DNA of 64,000 nucleotides from DAIMFL01 sp964372215 (GTDB lineage Bacteria > Pseudomonadota > Alphaproteobacteria > Dongiales > Dongiaceae): assembly GCA_964372215.1 (NCBI GenBank), contig CAYJQC010000021.1, forward strand, positions 18,195-82,194. Direction: 5' to 3'. The translations under genes were made by a program, and so were the position numbers. Numbering within the stretch: the first letter of the stretch is position 1; each line of letters starts with the position of its first letter. Positions 49,523-59,097 of this stretch are shown here, in pieces. The notes beneath the pieces are model-generated. The model was not told where the DNA came from. It ran no database searches and was given only the letters and a program-made list of their open reading frames with translations.

Positions 49523-49822
49523 TCAGATCGTTTCGACATTGATCTTGTCGTACTCCCTGTGCGTGCCGATGAATCGCACATAGACGCGCCTTCCCCGGTA
49601 GTGAACGGCGGCTACCAGCCGGTACTTGTTGCCGCCGATGTCGAACACGACGCGATTATTGCCGACGATATCGGCGCTGCGGAACATTGCCTTGACGTCG
49701 GTGGGCTTCGACCAGTCCGCGGCCCTGACGACATGGACCCACGCGCGCAAGGCCTGCTCGGCGTCGCGCCGGCCGGGGCGATGCCAAAAATCGCGCAGCG
49801 TGCCTATCGCAATGATCCGCAT
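49523..49822 (-). CDS. higB: HigB-type toxin (RelE-like mRNA interferase)
   Basis: A 99-residue HigB-family toxin: MRIIAIGTLRDFWHR start, ALRAWVHVVRAADW, DVKAMFRSADIVGNNRVVFDIGGNKYRLVAAVHYRGRRVYVRFIGTHREYDKIN. The basic YR...VRFIGTHREYDK end is conserved in ribosome-dependent mRNA-cleaving HigB. It precedes higA in the same transcript. Upstream lie two near-identical 18-bp direct repeats. Confidence 0.9.
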   Translation of the reverse strand: MRIIAIGTLRDFWHRPGRRDAEQALRAWVHVVRAADWSKPTDVKAMFRSADIVGNNRVVFDIGGNKYRLVAAVHYRGRRVYVRFIGTHREYDKINVETI

Positions 49823-49876
49823 CCAACCCGGGCCTGTCGCTCCTGGCACGTCATGCGCGATCCCGGATTCCTAACA

Positions 49877-49920
49877 TGTTCTCACTTTGGGAGCAAGCGG
49901 CTTGTTCTCAGTTTGGGAGC
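49877..49920. repeat. Two 18-bp direct repeats upstream of higBA
   Basis: TGTTCTCACTTTGGGAGC (49877-49894) and TGTTCTCAGTTTGGGAGC (49903-49920) differ at one base and start 26 bases apart. They lie between higB and the next gene. They could be operator copies or terminal repeats left by a mobile element (multiple TGT-starting repeats are seen at IS21-type ends). No transposase is nearby. Confidence 0.75.
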
Positions 49921-49944
49921 GCCGGGTCGAAGATTGCCGACCGC

Positions 49945-51135
49945 TCACGGCGGCGCGGCGTCGACATGCCCGGCCTTGGCCTTCGCGTCGACACGCCGCT
50001 TCAGTTCCTGCGCCAATGACGGATCGATCTCGCCGGTCGCGAACACCGAGGCGTAGAGCGCCGGCGGCAGCACGTCGCGCCCCTGCTGGCTGAACTCGTA
50101 GGCGAGGCTGCGCGCGCACTCGAACGGCGTCGCCGGCTCGCGGATCGTATCGCCGGCGTCGCGCAGCCAGTTGCCGGGATTGGCCCCCATCTCGTTGGCG
50201 AGCGCCGCCCATAGCCGGCTCTCGTCGCTGTCGAGATCGGCGGCGGGGAACGTCACCTCGCCGACGCGCTGCTTGTGCTCCTCGGCCCAGGGCTCGGTCA
50301 GCTCGGCGGTCGAGGTCCGGGTTTCGTCGAGCCAGGGAATCCAGTAGAGCGCGAAGCCGACATCGCCTTGCCCCTGACGCCGCTTCCAGTCCGCGCTCAG
50401 GTGGCGTTCGCCGGGGCGCAGGCCGGGACGCGCATTGACGTCGCGCGACGGCACCAGGGTGAACTTGCCGACAGTGTCGCCGGCCTCCGAGACGCCGGTC
50501 CAGTAGCGCTGCCAGGCGGTCGAGGACCGGAAGGTGCGGAGCGTCTGCTGGGTGACGCGGAACGCGGTCGCGCCGGCCTTGCGCCAGCCCATGCGGCGCT
50601 TCAAGGCCGCCAACAGTTCCTTCTGCTCGGCGACCAGGTTGAGCACGTCATAGGCGCCCCAGTCGCCGAGCAACGGAAACTCGGCGCCGGCCGCTTCCGC
50701 GGTGGCATGGAGCAGGTCGATGAAGTCCCGGTGATCGTCGGTCGGGGCGGCGGGGTCGTTGATGGCGAGGAAATCGACCCGCTGTCCGGCCTTGGTCCGG
50801 AAGGCGAGGCGCAGGCCGAGAAAGTCCGGATTGGTCTCGAGATGCGGCGTGCCGAGACCGGTCGAGACGCGGCCGATGCCGAGATGCTGCGCGCCCGGCA
50901 CGAACAGGCCGATGCCCTCGAGCGCGGCGGGCAGCCGGTGCGCGATCGTCAGCAGGACCCTGCCGCCGGCGATCTGATACTGATGCGCGACCCGGTCGGG
51001 AAACCGCAGGTCCTGGTGGCGCTCGAGCAGGCGCTGCTGGATGTCCGGGATCTCGGCGACGTCGCGCGAGATGGTCTCCAGGTCATCAGCGGCGGGCCGG
51101 TACGGGCACCACGCGCCTGTATCGTCCTTGTTCAC
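49945..51135 (-). CDS. Catalase-fold-like hypothetical protein
   Basis: A 396-residue soluble protein. The stretch GIGRVSTGLGTPHLETNPDFLGLRLAF, then KAGQRVDFLAINDPAAPTDDHRDFIDLL, resembles the beta-barrel region of catalase-like proteins (RFSTV...DPRGFALKF...NNTPVF), and ADLDSDESRLWAALANEMGANPGNWLRDAG could be a later helical part. The catalase heme-ligand Tyr motif was not found. A GTG at 51135 with GAAGGGGG upstream is chosen; an ATG at 51201 is the alternative. Assignment is tentative. Confidence 0.55.
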   Translation of the reverse strand: MNKDDTGAWCPYRPAADDLETISRDVAEIPDIQQRLLERHQDLRFPDRVAHQYQIAGGRVLLTIAHRLPAALEGIGLFVPGAQHLGIGRVSTGLGTPHLETNPDFLGLRLAFRTKAGQRVDFLAINDPAAPTDDHRDFIDLLHATAEAAGAEFPLLGDWGAYDVLNLVAEQKELLAALKRRMGWRKAGATAFRVTQQTLRTFRSSTAWQRYWTGVSEAGDTVGKFTLVPSRDVNARPGLRPGERHLSADWKRRQGQGDVGFALYWIPWLDETRTSTAELTEPWAEEHKQRVGEVTFPAADLDSDESRLWAALANEMGANPGNWLRDAGDTIREPATPFECARSLAYEFSQQGRDVLPPALYASVFATGEIDPSLAQELKRRVDAKAKAGHVDAAPP

Positions 51136-51277
51136 GGTCGTCGTCCCCCTTCCGGTAACGGGAAGCGCTCCACGCCTCACGCGACGACTTCTTGCCGGCA
51201 TCGTCCCTTCCGTCGGACAGGCCTTGGCGGCGACTATAGCAGACACCGTGACGGCGGGCCGGCGTCCCGGGGCCGGG

Positions 51278-51976
51278 TCAGGCGCCTATCGTCGCCTCCA
51301 AAAGCAGCGACAGTTTCCGGCCGTCCGCCGGGTGGCGCGGCTCGGCGAGGCCGTGCAAGGCGAAGCCGCCGTCGCGCAACGTCGCCAGCCAGGATTCGAG
51401 GGTGCGGAAGTACCACGGCATCGCGGTCCAGACGCCGCCGCCGAAGCCGCGGAAATCCTCGCTGCGCCAACCGTCTTCATAGGGCGCGCCGGCGGCGCGC
51501 GGGTGCAGGGTCTGGATCAGCAGGGTCGCGTCGGCGGTCATGATCCTGCGGAGCGCGGCGAGCAGCGGCGCGATGTCGGCATCCATCAGGGCGAAATTGG
51601 CGACCACCAGATCGAACTCGCCGCCGCAGCGCGTCGGCTCGGCGATCAGCTCGCCATAGGACAGGCACAGGAAGCTGCCGCCGCCGGCCCGAACGGCAGC
51701 CTCGATCAGCGGCGCGGACCCGTCCACGCCGACGGCCGCCAGGCCTCGCTCGGCCAGGGCCCGGACCAGCCAGCCCTCGCCGCAGCCGAGGTCGAGGACC
51801 CGGTCCGGTCGGCGGCTCAACACGGCCTCGAGGATCGCCGCGTCGGTGGCGACCCGCCGGCTCTCGATCGCGCCGCCGCGCACCGCCGCGGTCCAGGCGG
51901 CGGCGTTGTCCTGCCTGCTCTGCCGCAGGGCCGCATCGGGATCGGCAGGTCGTTCGGGTCGATCGGGAATCGGCAA
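51278..51976 (-). CDS. Class I SAM-dependent methyltransferase
   Basis: A 232-residue methyltransferase. VLDLGCGEGWLVRALAERG is motif I, VGVDGSAPLIEAA motif II and FDLVVANFALMDAD motif III. The C-terminal WYFRTLESWLATLRDGGF is typical of small-molecule type methyltransferases of this group. Substrate unknown. Confidence 0.88.
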   Translation of the reverse strand: MPIPDRPERPADPDAALRQSRQDNAAAWTAAVRGGAIESRRVATDAAILEAVLSRRPDRVLDLGCGEGWLVRALAERGLAAVGVDGSAPLIEAAVRAGGGSFLCLSYGELIAEPTRCGGEFDLVVANFALMDADIAPLLAALRRIMTADATLLIQTLHPRAAGAPYEDGWRSEDFRGFGGGVWTAMPWYFRTLESWLATLRDGGFALHGLAEPRHPADGRKLSLLLEATIGA

Positions 51977-52120
51977 GCCTCCTCGCGCAAATCGGTCCGC
52001 GCGCCCCCGCCAGAGCGGCGGTCGCGACGGCCCGGTATGTGACTCGTCGGGATGAAGGGTATCATCGACCCGGGCGGGGCTCTGCCCGCGATGAAGCGCG
52101 GCACGACCGGGGTGGCGAGC

Positions 52121-54277
52121 ATGGGCAGGCGGGGCAGTATGTCAGGCGGCATGGCGGTCCGCTGGTTCTCTGCGGCGGGGATGGTGGTTGCCCTGGCCCT
52201 CGCGGTGGCGATCGCGGCTGTGCCGGTCCGGGCACAGACCGCGCCGGCGGGCGTCGATGCCGACCCTCAGGCCAAGGTCGAGCGGCTGTTCGAGCTGCTC
52301 GGCGACCCCGGCGTCCAGGCCTGGCTCGAGCAGCATCGCGCCGGCACCGCGCCGGCGCCGGCGGCAGTTTCCGACATGACCATGGCGGCGTCGGCGGCCT
52401 CGCAGCTCTCCGATGTCCGCGGGCATCTGCGCGGGCTCGCCGCCGCGCTGCCGAAGCTGCCGGCGGAGTTCGAGCGCGCCGCGATCATCCTGTCGCTCGA
52501 GTTCGAGGATCGCGGGCTGGTCGGCGTGCTGCTGCTGGTGGCCGGCTTCGTGGCGCTCGGCTTCGGCGCCGAATGGCTGTTCCGCCGCGCCACCCGGGGC
52601 ATCCAGCGCTGGATCGTCGACGTCCCGCTCGACACCGTCGGCCAGCGGGTGCGCGCGGTCGGGATCCGGCTTTCGTTCGGCATGGGCCTGGTGGCGGCCT
52701 TCGCGATCGGCAGCGTCGGCGCCTTCCTTGCGCTCGACTGGCCGCCGCTCTTGCGCGAGATCGTGCTCGGCTACCTCCTCGCCTTCCTGGCGCTGCGCCT
52801 GACGCTGGTCGCCGGCCGCTTCCTGCTGGCGCCGGGCGGCGAGCGCTTCCGCATCGTGCCGATGGGCACGGCGGCCGCCTGGTTCTGGTATCGGCGCATC
52901 GGGCTGGCAGCCGGCTGGCTCGCCTTCGGGCGGGTCACCGTCGAGCTCCTGCAGACCCTCGGGCTGTCGGCCGAACCGCGCGAGATCATCGCCTATGGGC
53001 TGGGGCTCGGCCTGCTCGCCCTCGGATTCGAGATGGTGTGGCGGCAACCGCGCGGCCTGCCGGCAGAATCCGGCCGCGGCGCCCGGCGCGTGCTCGCCTG
53101 GCTGTGCGCGATCTACTTCGTCGCGCTCTGGCTGCTGTGGGTCGCCAGCGCCCTGCCGGCGTTCTGGCTCGCCGTGTTCGTCGTCGCCCTGCCGGCGGCG
53201 ATGCGGGCCGCGCGCCGCGCCGTCATCCACGTGCTGCGGCCGCCCGGCGCGGCGGACGCCGGCAGCAGCCTGCCCGGCCTGCCCGGCGTGTGCCTGGAAC
53301 GCGGCACCCGCGCCGTGCTGATCATCGGCGCCACCCTGCTGCTCGCCCATGCCTGGCGGATCGATCTCGTCGCCATCACCATGGAGGACACGCTGGCCAC
53401 CCGCCTGCTGCGCGGCGCGGTCAGCGCGGTGGTCGTGGTGCTGGTCGCCGATTTCGCCTGGCACGTGATGAAGGCGCTGATCGACCGCAAGCTCGCCGAG
53501 GTGCAGGTCGCCGGGCCGCCCGACAGCGAGGCGGCGCGGCGCGGCGCCCGCTTGCGCACCCTGCTGCCGATCCTGCGCAACCTTATGTTCGTGGTGCTGC
53601 TGGTGATCGCCGCGCTGATGGTGCTCTCCGCCATGGGGGTGGAGATCGCACCGCTGGTCGCCGGCGCCGGGGTGGTCGGCGTCGCCATCGGCTTCGGCGC
53701 CCAGACCCTGGTCAAGGACATCATCAGCGGGGTGTTCTACCTGCTCGACGACGCCTTCCGGGTCGGCGAGTACATCCAAAGCGGCAGCTACAAGGGCACG
53801 GTGGAATCCTTCAGCCTGCGCTCGATCAAGCTCAGGCACCATCGCGGCCCGCTCTACACGGTGCCGTTCGGCGAGCTCGGCGCGGTGCAGAACATGAGCC
53901 GCGACTGGGTGATCGACAAGCTCACCATCGGCGTCACCTACGACACCGACCTGGAGAAGGCCCGCAAGCTGATCAAGAAGATCGGCCAGGAACTGGCCGA
54001 GGACCCGGAGCTGGCGCCGCACATCATCGAGCCCCTGAAGATGCAGGGGGTCGAGCAGTTCGGCGATTTCGCCATCAAGATCCGCATGAAGATGATGACC
54101 AAGCCGGGCGAGCAGTTCGTGATCCGCCGCAAGGCCTACGGGCTGATCAAGCAGGCCTTCGCCGAGCACGACATCCGGTTCGCCTTCCCGACCGTCCAGG
54201 TCGCCGGCGGCGGCGATTCCGTGGCTGCCGCCGCGCAGCACAGCCTGGATCTGGCGAAACCGCCGGCGCCGGCCTGA
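52121..54277 (+). CDS. Large MscS-family mechanosensitive ion channel
   Basis: About 718 residues. An N-terminal signal-like stretch (AAGMVVALALAVAIAAVPVRAQ) is followed by a periplasmic helical part and about nine transmembrane helices. The MscS core is at the end: GVEIAPLVAGAGVVGVAIGFGAQTLVKDIISGVFYLLDDAFRVGEYIQ is the pore helix and following beta domain, then VPFGELGAVQNMSRDW. It gates on membrane tension in hypo-osmotic shock. The start is uncertain: ATGs at 52052, 52091, 52121 and 52139 are in frame. Confidence 0.88.
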   Translation: MGRRGSMSGGMAVRWFSAAGMVVALALAVAIAAVPVRAQTAPAGVDADPQAKVERLFELLGDPGVQAWLEQHRAGTAPAPAAVSDMTMAASAASQLSDVRGHLRGLAAALPKLPAEFERAAIILSLEFEDRGLVGVLLLVAGFVALGFGAEWLFRRATRGIQRWIVDVPLDTVGQRVRAVGIRLSFGMGLVAAFAIGSVGAFLALDWPPLLREIVLGYLLAFLALRLTLVAGRFLLAPGGERFRIVPMGTAAAWFWYRRIGLAAGWLAFGRVTVELLQTLGLSAEPREIIAYGLGLGLLALGFEMVWRQPRGLPAESGRGARRVLAWLCAIYFVALWLLWVASALPAFWLAVFVVALPAAMRAARRAVIHVLRPPGAADAGSSLPGLPGVCLERGTRAVLIIGATLLLAHAWRIDLVAITMEDTLATRLLRGAVSAVVVVLVADFAWHVMKALIDRKLAEVQVAGPPDSEAARRGARLRTLLPILRNLMFVVLLVIAALMVLSAMGVEIAPLVAGAGVVGVAIGFGAQTLVKDIISGVFYLLDDAFRVGEYIQSGSYKGTVESFSLRSIKLRHHRGPLYTVPFGELGAVQNMSRDWVIDKLTIGVTYDTDLEKARKLIKKIGQELAEDPELAPHIIEPLKMQGVEQFGDFAIKIRMKMMTKPGEQFVIRRKAYGLIKQAFAEHDIRFAFPTVQVAGGGDSVAAAAQHSLDLAKPPAPA

Positions 54278-54289
54278 CCGGCGCCGGCC

Positions 54290-54913
54290 TCAGGACTCTG
54301 CCAGCCGGTCGTCGAGCGTCAGCCACGGCCAGCGCCGGCGATAGCTCTCTGCCTTGCGCGCGAACAGCGCCGGCTCCCGGACGTTCGGGTTGGCGCGCAG
54401 CCGGCCGTCGAAGATGTCGGCCAGCCCGTACGGCGCGTAGATCTCGATCGCGCCGCGGCCGTCGGGCCGCACGCCGACGCAGGTCCCCGCCACCAGGAAG
54501 CGGTCGATGCCGTGGCGGCTCGAGGAGAGGCGCGGGCAGGGTGCGCCGAAGCGCGCCTGGTACCACAGATGGACGCGCGCCTGGTTCCTGAGCTCGACGG
54601 TGACGCCGAGATCGGCGAACAGCGCGGCGCAGCGGCGGATCGCCCGGTCCTCGGCTGCCCAGGACAGGTCGCTGTCGTCGAAATAGAACAGGTCGTAATC
54701 GCGCACGTCGGCACCGGCCGGCCGTCCGTCCCTGAGATTCCACACCGCCTGGAACAGGCAGCCGGCGACCAGCCAGAGGTCGGGCAGGGCGAGCGTGGGC
54801 ATCCGCTCCAGGATCGCGGGGTTGATCGGGTTCTGCCGCGCCGCCGCCAGGAAGGCGTCGTGCAGCGCCTCCGGGTCCTGCGGGCGGCGGGCCGCCGATT
54901 CCATGGCGCCCAT
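54290..54913 (-). CDS. Nucleotidyltransferase family protein (DUF925-like)
   Basis: A 207-residue protein: DLWLVAGCLFQAVWNLRDGRP and VRDYDLFYFDDSDLSWAAED give the nucleotidyltransferase strand with a DxD-like pair, and RVHLWYQARFG and APYGLADIFDGRLRANPN follow, as in DUF925 proteins. Its ATG overlaps the stop of the amidase gene (TGATG), so the two are coupled. The nucleotide and target are unknown. Confidence 0.85.
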   Translation of the reverse strand: MGAMESAARRPQDPEALHDAFLAAARQNPINPAILERMPTLALPDLWLVAGCLFQAVWNLRDGRPAGADVRDYDLFYFDDSDLSWAAEDRAIRRCAALFADLGVTVELRNQARVHLWYQARFGAPCPRLSSSRHGIDRFLVAGTCVGVRPDGRGAIEIYAPYGLADIFDGRLRANPNVREPALFARKAESYRRRWPWLTLDDRLAES

Positions 54914-56352
54914 CACGCCGGCTCGAGTCCGTCCGGGCGCCGGCCGATCCAGGGCCGGGCGGTCTCGAGCTGCGCGGCGAGCCGGAGAATCGTCGCCTCG
55001 TCGCCGAACCCGGCACCGACCTGCACGCCGACCGGCAGACCGTCGGCGCTCCAGTGCAACGGCAGCGACGCCGCCGGGCAGCCGGTCACGTTGAACGGCG
55101 GGGTGAACGGAATCCGGTTGAACAGCATCGCGTGGTAGGTCTCGAGGTCGTCGCTCATCATGTCGGTGGCGCCGAGCTTGAGCGGCGGCTGCGCCAGGGT
55201 CGGCGAGATCACCACGTCGTACTTCCCGAAGAACGCGCCGAATCGGCGTCCGACGCCGTGGATGACGAACAGCGCCCTTGCGTAGTCGGCGGAGCTGTAG
55301 CGCCGGGCATCCTGCGCCCACAGCGCGGTGATGCGCTCGACGTCGCCCTGGCGCTGCTCGCGGCCGAGCCCCTGCAGGCGCAGATCCAGCCCGTTGCGCA
55401 AATTGCCGCCGATGATGACCCGCATGGCGAAGGCCAGCGCCTCGGCGTCGATCGGCAGCGCGGCCTCCTCGACGTGATGGCCAAGGCTCTCGCATAGCCT
55501 GGCGGTCTCGACCGCGCCGGCGACGCAGTCCCGATGCACCTCGACGCCGCCCGGCGCCGCCGTCATCAGGGCGATGCGCAGGCGCCCGGGATCGGCGCCG
55601 ACCTCCTCGATGAAGGGGCGCGCCGGCGGCGGCGCCCAATAGGGGTCGCCCGGCGCCGGGCCGCTTGTCGCGTCGAGGATCGCCGCGCTGTCGCGCACGC
55701 TGAGCGACACGGTATGGCCGCAGGCCAGCCCGCTCCAGCCCTCGCCGACATCGGGACCGACCGGATTGCGCGCGCGCGTCGGCTTCAGCCCGAACAGAGC
55801 GCAATTGGCCGCGGGAATCCGGATCGAGCCGCCGCCGTCGGTGGCGTGCGCCGCCGGCACCATGCGCGCCGCCACTGCCGCCGCCGCGCCGCCGGACGAG
55901 CCGCCGGCGCTGTGCTGGTGGTTCCAGGGATTGCGCGTCGGTCCCCACCGCACCGGTTCGGTCGCCATGTTGAGCCCGAACTCCGGCGTGTTGGTGCGTC
56001 CGACCATGACCATGCCGGCGGCCTTCAGCCGCTCCACGATCGTCGAATCGTGGTCGGCGACGAACCCGTCATAAAGATGGCTGCCGTTCGACACCGGCAC
56101 GCCGGTGTCCAGCGCGTAGAGATCCTTGAGCAGATAGGGCACGCCGTGCAGCGGTCCCGGCGGCAGGCCGGCCTTGGCCGCGGCGCGCGCGCTGTCGAAC
56201 TGCGTGTGCACGACGGCGTTGAGCGCCGGGTTGCGCGCCTCGATGCGGGCGATCGCCGCCTTGAGCACCTCGGCCGGCGACACCTCCTTGCGGGCGATCA
56301 ACGCGGCGAGACCGACCGCGTCGAAGGATTCGTACTCCGGAAAGCCGGCCAT
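54913..56352 (-). CDS. Amidase (amidase-signature family)
   Basis: A 479-residue serine amidase. The Ser-cisSer-Lys triad is visible: Lys76 in PYLLKDLYA, the cis-Ser in AGGSSGGAAAAVAARM (about 150-155), and the nucleophile Ser176 in DGGGSIRIPAA. It hydrolyses a carboxylic acid amide or related bond. It lies downstream of the TMADH-like flavoenzyme on the same strand, with 122 bases between them. Confidence 0.93.
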   Translation of the reverse strand: MAGFPEYESFDAVGLAALIARKEVSPAEVLKAAIARIEARNPALNAVVHTQFDSARAAAKAGLPPGPLHGVPYLLKDLYALDTGVPVSNGSHLYDGFVADHDSTIVERLKAAGMVMVGRTNTPEFGLNMATEPVRWGPTRNPWNHQHSAGGSSGGAAAAVAARMVPAAHATDGGGSIRIPAANCALFGLKPTRARNPVGPDVGEGWSGLACGHTVSLSVRDSAAILDATSGPAPGDPYWAPPPARPFIEEVGADPGRLRIALMTAAPGGVEVHRDCVAGAVETARLCESLGHHVEEAALPIDAEALAFAMRVIIGGNLRNGLDLRLQGLGREQRQGDVERITALWAQDARRYSSADYARALFVIHGVGRRFGAFFGKYDVVISPTLAQPPLKLGATDMMSDDLETYHAMLFNRIPFTPPFNVTGCPAASLPLHWSADGLPVGVQVGAGFGDEATILRLAAQLETARPWIGRRPDGLEPA

Positions 56353-56474
56353 CGCGTCCCCCTGTAAGTTGTCGCCGCCGGCGTCTCTGCGCCGTTGCAG
56401 CAGTCCTGTCCGCGCCGCGGCGGCACGGGTGAAGCTAAGCGTGGCCGGCTGGTCCTGTCACGCGGGAATGCGGG

Positions 56475-58550
56475 TCAGGACGATTCCAGGGCGATGCGTT
56501 CGCGCCGGAACGGCACGTCGGCCTGCGACAGATCGTCCGCCGCCACGTCGAGTTCGCGGGCGAATCGGTGCCCGCCATAGACCGCGGCGGCGATGGTGCC
56601 GGGCGACAGGCAGTCGCCGACGCGCGCCAGGCTGCGGATCCCGGCGTCGAGCAGCAGCGGCTTGGCGGCGAGCAGACCGGCATACAGCCCGTCGACCGGC
56701 AGGCGCGAGGTCACCATCACCACCGAGGCGGCGGCGAGCCGCAGCACCGATCCGGAGTAGATGTTGGCGAGCTCGACCGCGCCATCGGCGACGCGGACCA
56801 GGTTGTGCGACACCACGACGGTGATGCCGGCCGCCAGCAGGCGGGCCTGGATATAGGGCTGCTCGAGCGTCGCGGTGGTCCAGGGCGAGACCGTGCCGGC
56901 GCTGGACGCCAGGGTCACCGCCAGGCCGCGCCGCGCCAGCGCCTCGGCGATCACGCCGCCCATGTAGTAGTGGTCGTCGTCGAACACCGTGACCGGGCCG
57001 GCGACGTCCGCGCCCGCCATCACCTGGTCGGGGGTGAACACGTTGGTGCGGTCGTGGCCCGGGATCGGCGCGACGTTGCTGCGCCCGACGCCGTCCCGGC
57101 GCCAGCGCGCGCCGGTGGCGATGACGACCCGGGGAAAGCCGAATTCGCGGACCTGGGCCGCGTCGAGCCGGGAATCCCGGTAGATCTCGACATTGGGCAG
57201 CTTGGACAGCTGCTGCAGCCGCCAATCGCGCACCCGGGCCCATTCGGCGAGGCCGGGCAGCTTCGCCTCGGCGCTCACCCGGCCGCCGAGATCGGTGGTC
57301 GCCTCGGCCAGATGCACCTGATAGCCGCGCTGGCCGAGCGCGCGCGCCGCCTCGAGCCCCGCCGGGCCGGCGCCGACGATCAGCACCGCGTCGTCGCTGG
57401 CCGAGCGCGCGATGGTCTCTGGGTGCCAGCCCTTGCGCCATTCCTCGCCCATGCTCGGGTTCTGGGTGCAGCGCAGCGGCACGCCGGTGCCGTTGCTGGC
57501 GATGCAGATGTTGCAGCCGATGCATTCTCTGACGTCGTCGAGCCGGCCCTGCTCGATCTTGGCGGGCAGGAACGGATCGGCGATCGACGGCCGCGCCGCG
57601 CCGATGAAATCGAGGATGCCGCGGCGGATCTGCGACACCATGGCGTCGGGCGAGGTGAAGCGGCCGACGCCGACGACCGGCTTGCTGGTGAGTTTCTTCA
57701 CGAAGGCGACATAGGGTTCCTGGGCACCCTCCTTGACGAAACGCGAGGAGCGCGCGTCGTCGGGATAGAAGCCGAGCTGGACGTCCCAGAGATCGGGCAG
57801 CTCGGCCAGCAGCTCGACGGCTTCGCGGCCCTCGACCTCGCTGGTGATGCCGTCCGGTCCCTGCAGCTCGTCGACCATCAGGCGCACGGCGACGGCGCAA
57901 GCGTCGCCGACCGCGTCCTTGGTGTCCTCGATCAGCTCGCGCAGCAGGCGCGCGCGGTTCTCGATCGGGCCGCCATACTCGTCGCTGCGCTGGTTGGAGC
58001 GGCGCGAAAGGAACTGCGCCGGCAAATAGCCATGACCGGCATAGACGTAGACGATGTCGAATCCGGCGCGCTTCGCGCGCTTCGCGGCGTCGGCATGCCA
58101 GCGCCTGAGGTTCCGGATGTCGGCCTTGTCCATGGTCCGGGCCTGATAGGGATCGCTGCTGTGGATCGGCCGCGCCGAGGGCGCCAGATGCCCCTCGCGG
58201 GTATAGATGTTCAGGGCATGCGCGCCGCCATGCCACAGCTCGACCCCGGCGAGCGCGCCGTGTTCATGGACCGCGTCGGCCATCAGCGCCTGGTCGGCGA
58301 TGTCGCCGTCGTCCCACAGCCGGCACTGCGGATAAGGTTGGTCGCAGGCGGAAGGATGGATCGAGCAGTACTCGGTGCACACCACGCCCCAGCCGCCCGC
58401 CGCCTTGATGCCGCGCATGGCGGCGACGGTCTGCGGCAGGGCCGAGCCCATGCCGGTGCAATGCGGCACCTGGTAGAAGCGGTTCTTCGCCGTCTTCGGG
58501 CCGATCTTGACCGGCTCGAACAACACGTCGTAGCGCGGGTCGCGCGTCAT
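56475..58550 (-). CDS. Trimethylamine-dehydrogenase-like iron-sulfur flavoprotein
   Basis: A 691-residue enzyme of the TMADH / dimethylamine / histamine dehydrogenase family: an OYE-like FMN barrel (1 to about 345), a [4Fe-4S] loop (Cys343, 346, 349, 361) and NAD(P)/ADP-binding-like domains (LIVGAGPAGLEAARAL). Cys31 in PHCTGMG matches the Cys that binds FMN covalently. His173 and the Asp of DDARSSRF match the catalytic residues. The aromatic cage that holds trimethylammonium in TMADH is incomplete: its Trp355 is Asn353 here, and the loop with Trp264 is shortened. The substrate is probably another amine. Confidence 0.92.
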   Translation of the reverse strand: MTRDPRYDVLFEPVKIGPKTAKNRFYQVPHCTGMGSALPQTVAAMRGIKAAGGWGVVCTEYCSIHPSACDQPYPQCRLWDDGDIADQALMADAVHEHGALAGVELWHGGAHALNIYTREGHLAPSARPIHSSDPYQARTMDKADIRNLRRWHADAAKRAKRAGFDIVYVYAGHGYLPAQFLSRRSNQRSDEYGGPIENRARLLRELIEDTKDAVGDACAVAVRLMVDELQGPDGITSEVEGREAVELLAELPDLWDVQLGFYPDDARSSRFVKEGAQEPYVAFVKKLTSKPVVGVGRFTSPDAMVSQIRRGILDFIGAARPSIADPFLPAKIEQGRLDDVRECIGCNICIASNGTGVPLRCTQNPSMGEEWRKGWHPETIARSASDDAVLIVGAGPAGLEAARALGQRGYQVHLAEATTDLGGRVSAEAKLPGLAEWARVRDWRLQQLSKLPNVEIYRDSRLDAAQVREFGFPRVVIATGARWRRDGVGRSNVAPIPGHDRTNVFTPDQVMAGADVAGPVTVFDDDHYYMGGVIAEALARRGLAVTLASSAGTVSPWTTATLEQPYIQARLLAAGITVVVSHNLVRVADGAVELANIYSGSVLRLAAASVVMVTSRLPVDGLYAGLLAAKPLLLDAGIRSLARVGDCLSPGTIAAAVYGGHRFARELDVAADDLSQADVPFRRERIALESS

Positions 58551-58622
58551 CGTCGTGATCTCCCCTGGCTTCTTGTTGGGGCGATCATGGCGGAACCCGA
58601 TGGCCGGCTCAATGCGGGCGGT

Positions 58623-59081
58623 TCAGGCGGGGGGCCGCTCCGGCAGCTCCCTAAGATAGAGAATCCAGTCGGCCGGCCGGCTGCCGCTGCGCGCCACTTC
58701 GCGCCAGCCGAGACGTTCGTAGAAGCGTTGCGCCGACAGATTGGCGATGTCGCATTTGAGCCGCGTGGCGCCGGCCATGTTCGTCAGGCCGGCGGCGAGC
58801 AGCGCGCGTCCCACGCCGCAGCCCTGCCAGGGCAGGTCGACATAGAGATGATGAACGAAATTGTCCGGCCAGAATACGGAGATGAGCCCGGCGATCTCGC
58901 TGCCGGCCCAGGCCAGGGTCACGATTTCGCCGGCGGTGCGGCGCTCGAAGGCGTCCAGACCGTAGACGGTTTCCGCGTCCCAGGCGAAGAACACGCGTTG
59001 CACCCGGTCGACCAGATCGGCGCAGGCCGGAATGTCCGCGTCGGTCGCCGGCCGGATCGCGACCGCGGGGTGGGCGATCAT
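58623..59081 (-). CDS. GNAT N-acetyltransferase
   Basis: A 152-residue GNAT protein. VAIRPATDADIPACADLVDRV begins the fold, HHLYVDLPWQGCGVGRALLAAGL is the acetyl-CoA loop and LSAQRFYERLGW the last helix and strand. It lies between tldD and the TMADH-like gene on the same strand. Acceptor unknown. Confidence 0.88.
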   Translation of the reverse strand: MIAHPAVAIRPATDADIPACADLVDRVQRVFFAWDAETVYGLDAFERRTAGEIVTLAWAGSEIAGLISVFWPDNFVHHLYVDLPWQGCGVGRALLAAGLTNMAGATRLKCDIANLSAQRFYERLGWREVARSGSRPADWILYLRELPERPPA

Positions 59082-59097
59082 GCGCGCGCCGGCAGCG

